From assembly GCA_964019695.1 (NCBI GenBank), contig OZ026516.1, forward strand, positions 103,602,368 through 103,666,367: 64,000 nucleotides of DNA, given 5' to 3'. Made by a program: the position numbers and the translations under genes. Source of the stretch: Loripinus fragilis. Taxonomy: Eukaryota; Mollusca; Bivalvia; Lucinida; Lucinidae. This document shows, one piece after another, positions 49,248 to 61,200 of this stretch. The notes beneath the pieces are model-generated. The model did not search any database, was not told the DNA's origin, and was given only the letters and a program-made list of their open reading frames with translations. Each line of letters opens with the position of its first letter. Within the stretch, counting starts at the first letter, position 1.

Positions 49248-52200
49248 GTAACGTTCTACTTTATAAACCGACACTGTTGAATTTGTTTATAAAATGTGAC
49301 CTGCTGACCTAAATCAGCAGCTCAGTATAATTGCATGTAAACTATTTTTGCACAATCTGGGAGCATGAATGTAGTATTGCCAGGTTCATTGCATTCGAAT
49401 GGGGTGTTCTACATTATCTAGACAATACTCCCATTCGTTTTTCATATTTCACAAATAAGAGCTTTTTTTCTAGATAAGGACAAATCAATAAATGAGTGCA
49501 TGTGTACTGTATTTACTTTGTTATCTCTAGTTCAGAATCCACTGTACTTTTGTAAACAATTCAATTACCTGTTGGACTAGAACTCTCTGACCCAGTAATA
49601 CATTTTTATGTTGAGTAGTCTACTCTAAAATCTAACATCATGCATACATGTATGGACCAGCGTATCTAACTCATTCTCTCCCCTTAGCAGCGTAATCAGC
49701 CCGGAATCAGACATCAGCTTCAGCTTCCCAAATGCAACATCATCGCCTACGAAATCTGTAACACACGGCCAGACTCAACAAAGAAAAGACCTCCCTCTGC
49801 GCATTGTCATGCTAAACTGTCAGTCCGTTAAGAGCAACGGCAAGCCAGCCCAGCTGAGGAACATGATATCATCCTTGCAAGCAGATGTAGTGATCGGAAA
49901 TGAGTCATGGCTCAACCCCAGTATCAAGTCTTCTGAGGTATTCCCTGATGGCTTCAATAGTTATAGAAGAGATAGGCCTGGTGGAAGAGGAGGTGGAGTT
50001 TTCCTGTTAGTGTCCCAGCTGTATCAGAGTCATCAGCCTGAGGAATTAATGGTAGATGCATCAAGTGACTGTGAGGCAGTGTGGGTGAAGATCAAGGTCC
50101 AAGGTAGCAGCGATCTCTACGTAGGATCTTTCTACAGACCCCCTGACAAGAACAACCCTGAGTACTTACAGGAGCTGCAGTCAATCATGAGCCGCATCCC
50201 CACTGATAAAGGAGCACATCTCTGGCTTGGCGGTGATTTCAACTTACCCGATATCACCTGGGAAGAAGAAAGCATTATCCCATATGCAACTAACAGTGCA
50301 GTTTCAAATCAACTTCTGACCATTGTGAAAGACCTGTACCTTGATCAAGTAGTTACGGAACCCACAAGAATAACAGAAACTTCATCAAGTACCTTAGATC
50401 TGTTCTTTACCAGCAATCAGACCTTAGTCAACAAGGTGGAAGTTATTCCAGGGGTTTCAGACCACGAAGCTGTCTTCATAGAGTCCAGCCTTCGACCTAT
50501 GAGAGTTAAGACACCCCCAAGGAAAGTCTTTCAATACAGGAAAGCGGATTACGATGCCATGAAAACAGAACTGAGATCTTGTCAAGCTGAATTTCAGGAA
50601 TCAGCAAAAACCGAAGATGTCGAGCACCTCTGGATGACGTTCAAGAACAAAGTTCATTCGCTCATGGAGTCGCATATACCATCAAAGATACTGCGGGGCA
50701 ACAGAGGACAGAAGCCATGGGTCTCCAGACAGGTGAAGACTCTAATGCGCAAGAGCAAGAAACTGTTCCGGAGACAGCGAAAGTCAAAGAAAGCCAAAGA
50801 CATCAGGCAGTACAAAGAAACTAAGGCACACCTACAAAAAGCTGAAAGGCAGTCTTACTGGCAGTATGTGGACAATATCATCGAGATTGGAGACCCGGAT
50901 CAACAGCACCAGCCGAAGGATACTGGAGGTATCGCACCCCTTAAAGACAACGGGAGACTTCATGCCGACCCCAAGGAGAAAGCCGACATATTGAATAGGC
51001 AGTATGAGTCGACATGGACAAGAGAGGACAAAACAAACATACCAGCACCAGACGGCAATCCTTTCCCATCAATGAAGGACATACATGTCACCAAGGAAGG
51101 CATCACAAAGCTACTTCAAAAGCTGAATCCAGGAAAAGCCTCTGGACCTGACCTTCTGCCTGCCAGATTACTAAAGGAACTTGCTGAGGAGCTATCACCT
51201 TACCTGACGGCAATCTTCCAGAGAAGTTTCGATACAGGAATTGTACCAAAAGACTGGAGGACAGCAAATGTTACAGCCATTTTTAAGAAAGGGGAGAAGT
51301 TCAAGGCCAGCAACTATAGACCTGTTTCTCTCACCAGTCTATGCTGTAAGATACAGGAACATGTGATCACCAGCAACGTCCTGAAACACCTGGAAAGCTA
51401 CGATATCCTGACAGACTGCCAGCATGGATTCAGAGCAAGAAGAAGCTGTGAAACCCAACTTCTTACACTAACACAAGAACTACTGGCAGGCCTTGATAAG
51501 AAGCATCAGCATGACCTCATCATTTTGGATTTTTCCAAAGCGTTCGACAGAGTACCACATCAACGCCTGATGAGGAAGCTAGACCACTATGGGATAAGAG
51601 GAAGCACCTATAACTGGATTGAAGCATTCCTGACTGACCGCACTCAACAAGTTTTGGTTGAAGGCGCCACTTCAGACAGCATCCCAGTCATCAGCGGGGT
51701 ACCGCAAGGAACAGTCCTAGGCCCACTACTATTCCTGTTGTTTATAAACGACTTGCCAGACTGCGTCCAATCAAGAACACGTCTATTTGCTGATGATTGT
51801 ATCCTTTATAGGCAGATCAAGACCCAGCAAGACTGCGCCATCCTGCAAGAGGACCTAAACAAACTAGCAGCATGGGAGCAGAAGTGGGGGATGGCTTTCC
51901 ACCCAGATAAGTGCAGTACAATCAGGATATCAAGATCGAGAAATCCAATCACGACAGACTACACATTAAAGGGCCACACCTTGACAACAGAGGACTACAC
52001 CAAGTACCTTGGGGTCGAACTCCAATCAACCTTCTCCTGGAATAGGCACATCGACCAAACAGTAAAGAAGGCGAACAGCATGGTGGGCTTCCTACGATGA
52101 AACCTTAGAGTCAGCAGCGAAGCAACCAAGGCCTCTGCTTACTACTCGATGGTTCGACCACTACTAGAGTACTGTTCCACCGTCTGGAGTCCCCATACCA

Positions 52201-55200
52201 AGGAATATATCCAGAAGATTGAGATGGTTCAGCGTAGAGCAGCCAGGTATGTCACAAACAGATACCATAATACAAGTAGCGTGACCTCTATGTTGGACCA
52301 CCTGGAATGGGAAACCCTGGAGTCAAGAAGAACCAAGAACCAGCTGATCATGTTCTTCAAAATTGTACATGGCCTTGTGGACATACCTGCAGACAAGTAC
52401 CTGACACCTGCATCTACACGGACTCGCTCTCGCCACTCTCTTAAATACAGACAAATTCCCACTTCCAGTGACTACTACAAACACAGCTTCTTTCCTCAAA
52501 CAGTTTGTCTCTGGAATTCCCTTCCAGCCACAGTGGCTGAGGCTCCCGGTTTGGTACCTTTCAAACGGGAGCTCTCTAAGGTATCATTCTAAAAAATACA
52601 GGCCCGGCCAGATGTAAGTAAGACCTAATGATTTCTTGTGCTATGCTGGCGGGGACTTCGTGGGCCCTGGCACCTCCAAGGAAGCTAGACTGGACAAGAT
52701 TGAAGGGATGAAATGCATCTGGTCAAACTTTATTTTTCTTCTACCTTTCCTATCAAATCTTCTTTTTTTTTTCACTTCTGACTTTCCTATCGTTTCTCTT
52801 TATTCTTTTTAAGACGCAACCACCCGCGCTACAGAAGTCATGATTGACGGCGGCGTGTAACCATGTAGATGTAGATGTAGGAAATACACATTCCTGTAGA
52901 CATCTTATACACATTGGTGGTGAAACTTAATTACTTAAATTCACCAGTAAACCCATCTTGTCATACCAAGGGTTGCGATTCGCTATCTTAACCCTTGGCC
53001 TCACAATGATACTTTCTACCGATTGAGTACGTCATAAGACGAAAATAGTAACAATTAATATGATCAATCACAAAGCGGTGCAAAAAAATCGATAAATACC
53101 AGGCCTCCAGATAAGGCGGCGTAATTAATTTACGTTCAGTTTTCTTATTTAACCACTAAAGCATACGTTTAATGTGCTCAAAAGAACTGTTACATTAAGA
53201 TGGTTATTGTGAGCACCCATAACATAATTTTGAACTAAAGGATAGAAGAAAAATAAATAAATTTTACGCCAAAATCTTTGCTTATCTGGACTTATGGAGA
53301 CTTAAAAGGCGGTGTATATTGGATGCCGATAAACTGCTACGTTTAATCTGATTGGCAGGAAGGGATTATCGAAAAAATCCTTCCTGGCGTTTTCATTGGT
53401 CGATTAGTCTGCGCTAATAATAAATTTTGAGGGTCGTGAGGTGAAGGGTTTGTCGAAAGGTAGATACGACGAAACCTTCGCTGGTGAAGATGCAGTAAAC
53501 CATGTGTATTGTCATTGATTTAACCCATAAAACGCCAACCATAATTTGCATCAGACGACAATTTCAAAATTTTGCTGCTTTTTAAAAAGAACATATACGG
53601 CATGCTATTTGATGAGAATCGTCTGCAGACCATACTCATGAATGTAGACAATTCTCATGGAATATCCCTATTTTTTTAACATTAAATAGGAAAGATGTTG
53701 CAAAATTTGTCGTCTGCTGCAGTGATCGATTTGCACTTAAAGGGTTAATAGTCACTCAATACGTCGATTTTTTGAATGGACATCCACCAATAATATTAAA
53801 AGGAACTCAGTCATTTTCATTCTTGTTTGGTCAAATGTTGACATGGTGCTGCTCAAATTTTTGTCCAAACTGTTGCAACTTTTGGTTATCAGCAGACGAC
53901 AAAAGTCACATTAGGCTTTAGCAAGGAAAGGGTTATTAACCAAAATTAAGAAGCTACAAAATTGTTTCTGTCTTTCTTGTTTAGAACATCTCACATGGAA
54001 GTTGACACCATTGTCGACATTGTCATTCCAAATGGCATTAACATAGAGACAGTTCAAAGGTCAAGGTCAAAGATAGAAAAGCGGGTAAATGTGATGGTGA
54101 CTGATGGTGTACCATCGATTGCAGTCTAGTATCATTTATGGTAATAATGATTTTACTCTTTGCATGCTGGGTAATTTTAATTCAATTTTTTGCCCTCTGA
54201 ATATAAATTACCATCAGAGTAACAGACAACAAAAGTCAGTAATAGGGGTTAAGGAATTGATAATAACCATTTGTCAACCATTAATATTTATTTCAGCTTT
54301 TACGAAGCAACTGTATGAGTGGGTGGATGAATATGGACACACTGGAAAGTTTAGACTCATGTTGGGTTATTACCCACTTACAGTTATCTGCCAACCAGAA
54401 TATGCTGAGGTACTCTTTTTCTTACTACAGTGCAGTCCCGTTATAATACTATGACACAGATTTGGACAGGGAACAAAAAGTCCGCTCGTAAATACGAGTG
54501 GAATTAAGAAAGGACAAGTAATTCTTCCCAAAGCACTCATCCTGTAGGACGAGTGCTTTGGGAAGAATTACCAGAGGAAGTCGTATTACATATTAATCCA
54601 TTTTGTTCTTTATTGCATACGCTTTTAAAGGACAAGTTCATGTGTTTGCAGGACGAGTGAAAAGTGTCAGTCACTGGTCCTGCAGGACAAGTGCAATATT
54701 GAAATATTTTTGTCTCATGTTGGTTATAAGACAGAGATTTTTTAACCATAAAATTTTACAATTTAAGAAATTATAGGAAAAATGACCATAGAATGGTTAT
54801 TTTCCTATAAATCATTAGTCATTTCCTATAATTTTATTGTAAAATTGTTCTTAATAACACAATTCACCTATAACATGGTTAGGTCCATTCCTGTGGTTAC
54901 CATACATAGCATTAGCGGTACTGCATGTAAACTAAATAAAGCCAACCATTTCTTTTTCCTCATACACAACCATTTTTAAAAGAAAAGGCTGGTCAGTCCG
55001 GCAAATATTTGTATATACAAAATAAAATATAATTAAAGAATTCTATATTTAACACTGCTGATTGCTCTATATAAAAAATCAACATACATGTATATAGTAC
55101 ATGTATATAGAGGATCTAACATGAGTGCTCATGTTTTATTGAATTTATTAAACAAGTTGGGGAAAAGATTTTATCTCTTTTTCACAACAAGTTTAATAAA

Positions 55201-58200
55201 TTCAATAATATGGGAGCACGAATGTTAGATTCTATTTATTATTATCCCCACGCTTTTTTTAAAAAGCGAAGGGGATATTGTTATCGACTCCGTCCGTCCG
55301 TCCGTTATGCTATCTCCTCCTAAACCATTGGACGAAATTCAACCAAATTTGGTGTGTGAGTTACTCACATGAATGGGGCGCGCAAAGTAAAAAAAAATTT
55401 TGGCCCCGCCCCCTGGGCCCTGGGGAGGGGTCAAAAGGTCAAAATCATTTAATTTCAATTACAAAGTCAATTTCAAAGATTTTTATTCCAAACTTTGTGT
55501 GTGTTTTCACAAATGAAAGACACAAAACATATCAGACGGGTTTTTTATTCTGTCACCTGGGTCATGCCCTAGGGTTGGGACTTGGGGGTACTTAGGGGCC
55601 AAAATCAAATTTCGTCCTGCTGTCTGTCCATTATGCTATCTCCTCCTGAACCATTGGACGAAATTCAACCAAATTTTGTGTATGAGTTACTCACATGAAT
55701 GGGGCGCGCAACATAAAAAAATTTTTTGGTCCCGCCCCCTGCGGCCCTGGGGAGGGGTCAAAAGGTCAAATATCATTTAATTTCAATTACAAAGTCAATT
55801 TCAAAGATTTTTGTTCCAAACTTTGTGTGTGTTCTCACAAATGAAAGATACAAAACATATCAGACAGGATTTTTATTCTCTCGCCTGGAGCATGCCCCAG
55901 GGGTGGGACTTTGGTGCACTGGGGGTGCCCAGGGGGTCAAAAAAATTTTTTCAAACATGGTCATGTTGCATATCAAATCGACGGGGATGGCGAGCAGAAC
56001 AGAAGGCAAGTAACATTTTCATCCTAGGGTCAAACTGGTGACCTTGGGGCGAGGTCAAAAGGTCAAGTATCATTAACATGTCAATTTCAAAGATTTTTAT
56101 ACCAACCTCTTTGTGTGTGTTCTCACAAATAAAAGATAGAAAACATATTGAACAGATTTTTCATTCTGTTGCCAGGGCCATGCCCCGGGATTGGACTTGT
56201 GGGTGCTGGGGGAGTCAAAAACTTTAGCGTGGGGATTTGCGATGGCGCCCCATCGACTGCGCCTTCTAGTATGACATTAAAATTATTTTGAAATCTCATT
56301 TCTGCCGTAAACATTACAATTTTGTCATTATGTACGCAACGTTGTTATGGACGTTTCCCGAAAATCTGTAAACCACTAGTGGTTTTATCGATTTTAATGC
56401 ATGGCATAATTTCACTCCCAGATGCGACGTCATGTGATAAGGATGGATACCAAGCTCTCATACATTGTATGCCGGCCCATAAGTAAGTCTATTGTTACGG
56501 TAGTGTTTGTACTCATGTAACTCTTGTTTCTTTAAGCAATTCATGAACAGCAATAAGCATATTGATAAGTCTGTAGATTACCAGTTTCTTCACCCATGGC
56601 TGAATACTGGACTTCTCACAAGGTAAGTGAAACTTACAGTGATAGTAGTGTGACACTATACCATATCAAACACAATTAGATGCTCTGTGAGCATACCTTT
56701 TTCAAGAAAATCAACCTTTTAAGACATTGTAGATAAAGATCTATGGCTTCTTGTGAAGCTGAAATAGATTTTCATGATTTTGTTTTGTTTGTTTGTCTGT
56801 TTGATTTGATTCTTTACATCCCATCAACAATCTTTCAGTTAAACAGGGACGGGTCTTCCTGGGTTGAACCAGTACTAAGCTAGGATAAATGTGTCTTGCT
56901 CAAGGACCACAAAGCAGTGACACTAGTGAGGCTCGAACCCACTGCCTCTCGGTCTTGAGTCAAACACTCTACAACAGAGCCACTGCGCTCCCTCATGATC
57001 TAATTGCTTTTCAATTTGTATATTGGTTTGTATAGGCAAATCAAATTCAGCCATAATGTCAAGACTGCCACAGAATATGTGATCACAGAATGTCCATTCC
57101 TATCTGGATCTGAACTGTTTGATGTGACACTCTGACAGTTTTCCTGATTTTTTTTTAAGAATTAAAAGTCAGTAGATGACAACAAATCATCATCATAATC
57201 AGATTTTTGATTAACATGCAGGTGCATGGGCATCATCCTTATCAGTGGGCCCCCTTCCAGGTAACTGGCTAGCTGCACGCATAGCAGATCTCACACCTGA
57301 TCTCCAGGTGCTCCTTTCATGGGGGTCAACTGTTGTCAGCCTCCACTCCACTGGCAGAAAGTTGGATGAATTTGAAGACTTTAAGTGTGTTTACGTCATT
57401 TATTGTATGTTAGAATGGAAATAGAACAGTTCTAGTGTGTGAATCGTTGAGTAATAATTCACTGTTTGTTTGTCAGTTGTATGAAGATAAATCACCTGCG
57501 CTACACACTCATGATTAAGTCTTCTTTACAACTGACAGCGTCAGCTAATACTCAACAATTCACTGCTAGAGCTGATCTATTTCTTAAATCTATTTTAGAA
57601 TGTGAAATTCTGCTATTTGAGCCGCGACATGAGATTTCCAACAATGTGGTATGTGCGACCAACAAAGCCTCAGATCAGCCTGCGCATACGCGCAGTCTGA
57701 TCAGAGCCTTTGCTAGTCGCTTGAATATTTAATGAGTGTTAAGCTACTGACTGAACATCATTTGGAGTTTCTAAGCTTAAAAGGAGGCTTCACAGGCTGG
57801 TCTGAGTCTATTCATGTCAAAATGCCACATTGTTGGAAACCACATGTCGCGGCTCATTTCATTTCTAGCACTGGTGACAAATGGAAGATAAGAAGGAAAA
57901 TGCTAACACCAACGTTCCACTTCAAAATTCTTCATGATTTTGTCCACGTGTTTAACGACCAATCAAAGGTTCTACTGAGCAAGCTGAAGACCCAGGCTAA
58001 TGGGAAACCATACAATATCTTCAATGATGTCACCCTGTGTGCACTTGATATCATCTGTGGTAGGTAGAGGATGTTAAGAAAATTATTCAGCAGTTTCTTT
58101 TTTTTTTCATCATTAAAAATTAATCCTTTTTTCTAGGGTTTGGGACCAGGTAATGCTCAAATCAGCTTGCTCAACTTAAGATATTTTTTTATCAAGAATA

Positions 58201-61200
58201 TTGAAATTTGGCTTCTAAGAGTGAATAACACAGGCGTAGTCCAGACTGCAAGGATATGCTGGCAAGTCTGCTCCTTTGTTATTCACATACAGTAAAACCT
58301 GTGTAAAACGGCCAATAAAAATAGACAAAACAAAAATCTTAATGATAAATGGTAGGTTAATGAAGTTCGAAAGTATTGCAGAATGCTCCAATTAGTCTTG
58401 AAAACCATTTTCTGGTCTTTTTGAGAGTGGCAGTTTTACACAGGTTTCACTGTACAACAAAATCAGGGGTTTCTCATGACAAGGCAAACTTTTCATACTG
58501 ATCTATTAATGATGCTGAAAGTGTTTAAAATTCTCCAAGATTAACGACCAATCAAAGGTTCTACTTTGCAAACTAAAGACCCAGGTGAATGGGAAACCAT
58601 ACAATATCTTCAATTGTGCTTGATATCATCTGAGGTATGTACAGGGTTTAGGATCCAAACCGTTTGACACTCTGATAGTCTTTCTGAATGAATTTTTTGA
58701 AAAAGTTAATTTTTGAAAAAAGTCAGCAGACGACAACAAAAGTATGAACAATTACCCTGCATGCAAAGAGTTAAATATTATACCCCCTATCTACAGATTA
58801 CATTGTAAACATAGCTCAACATGCTCAAGACATACTGACATGTTGCAGATTTAGCTAACATATTTAGTGGAATCACTTTGACTCTTTAATTCCTAGTGTT
58901 GTCTGCTGATAGCTTTTACAAACAGTTTGGACCCAGATCAGGCCTGACAAAATGTCAGGCCTGATCTGGATCCAATCTGTTTGACGCTCAGATGGTATTC
59001 CTGAAAGAATTTTTCAAAAAACTTGATTTTGAAAAAAAAAGCAGATAACAAAAAAGCATGAAAAATTTGAACAGTGAGGCACCAAAGGTTGATTTTGGAG
59101 AGGCAAACTGCTGTTGTGTTTTTTTTCCTGAGTACACTCTGATATTGGTATTTTGCTATATCTGCAAAATTTTCCATGTTTTGGCAATAATATGCTCAAA
59201 TTGTGTTTCATTTTTCCTTATGTTTACAGAAACAGCTATGGGACAGTCTGTGAATGCACAGAGAAACAAAGATTCAGAATATGTTCAGGCAGTTTACCGG
59301 TAAGCTTCCATCAAATAAGCCATCCATAAGGCCTAAATTGAAACTTTATTTGTTTCCCCTTACCGGACCAACCCTGAAAAAAGGCCCTACTCTAAAATTT
59401 TATTTCAATTTTCAGTCAAGAATATTTTTTTTTTAATTTCATTGCAACCTGAGATGCTTGTCCAATGTAAACAGTGTTATCTTAGCAAATTGTTTGTGTA
59501 TTTAATTTTATTGCCTATAGTATGACTATACAGAAAAACTTGCCTAAAACGGCCACTCAAAGATATACGCAAAGGTCGTTAAGACAAATGGGCACTAAAT
59601 GCAGGTGGAAAGTATTGCAGAATGATCCTTTGGAGCATTCTGCAATACTTTTGACCTGCATTATGCTATGTCTTTTTTGAGTGGCCTCTTAAGACATGTT
59701 TTACTGTATACAATTAAGTTTAATGGGTATCCAATTTGAGATTTTTAGTTAAAAAAAATAAGTTTCCGACCGACCAACCCATACTGGTAAAACAGGGTCG
59801 GGTAAGGGGAAACAAAATTTTTTTTAAGGTTGGCCTAAGTTGCAGCACACACTCTATAACTGGAATCCTTTCAGCTGGAATTACCTGCTATGGTTAACTC
59901 TTTATCTCCTAGTGTCATCTGCTGATAACTTTTGCAAACAGTTTGTACCCAGATCAGGCCCGACAAAATGTCGGGTCTGATCTGGATCCAAACTGTTTGA
60001 CACTCTGTTGGTATTCCTGAAAGAATTTTTCAAAAACATTGATTTTGAAAAAAAATCAGCAGATCATATATATATGCCAAAAAAGCTTACAAAATTTCAC
60101 AGGGGGCAAATAGTTAAAGGTAGTGATAGGGGTAAGCTGATAGTTTATAGAAGGGAGAAGAAGCAAAATAAAAGACCACCAAGTTAAGTTTGGACAGTAC
60201 ATGTATGTTTAATGAACTACCCGTTTCGCTCACAAAAGCTTTATCAGGATATTAGTTAAAATATGACATTTTTAAATATCAATAACTGATATTTGGGCTT
60301 AAATTATAAGGCATACTGATATCTAGAATCCCTTTTCAACATCCTCATATTTGAAGTAAAGTTGGAAAATATTGATTTAGATCCAAATAAAGGTTAAAAG
60401 GTTTCTTATTTTAAAGTGGGTAGTTTACAAAAGTCCTCTCCTGAATAGGTTATTTCCAGTAGGGACCACAGCAGGTGTCTTTTATGTAACCAACACCAGT
60501 CTATCCTAGGCTAGTACTGCTGGAAACAGTACAGTACCAAGTTAACTTTTTGCCCCCTGGGAAATTTTCCCGCTTTTTTATCATCTGCTGATTTTATCAA
60601 AATCAGCTTTTTTGAAAAATTCTTTCAGGAATATGATCAGTGTCAAACAGTTTGCATCCAGATCAGGTCAGACATTTTGTCGGGCCTGATCTGGATCCAA
60701 ACTGTTTGCAAAAGTTATAAGCAGATGACACTAGGAGATAAAGAGTGAAGAAATCACCAAGCACAGAATGTTAGTTGGAAACTCAGTTACCCTCAGCCTG
60801 GTTTGAAACCGGGTTGCCAGCTCAAAATTTGCTCATCTCTCCAAAATAGCACTTGTCCCCTCGTATTTACAAGTGCCTCAGGCTGCAGGGCAATTGAAAA
60901 TTTTGATATTTCTAGTGAAAATTATTTTTTCCCCATATTATACCAATGATTTTTGTGATGCTGGGCAAGTGCCTATTTTAAGCTTTTTTGATACCTGATG
61001 GTTTATTAGTCTAAGAATACACTTGGAAGCTACATCGAAAACTGTGTATACTAGTTAACTTGCAGTTTTCAAAAAAAAAATTATAGGAGTTAAGCTGAAC
61101 AAGGTGCTGATATCAGATCTCCAGATAAGAGTTCATAATTGAACATTAATTTTCTTATTTCTCAACTAAAACATATCTTGTGGGTACTCAAAAGTATCCA

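Noticed and set aside
57732..57868. Open frame running into exon 4 of gene B as a longer exon
   Set aside because: The extension is the GAGCC MITE with its own target duplication; the acceptor at 57868 gives the same exon length as gene A.
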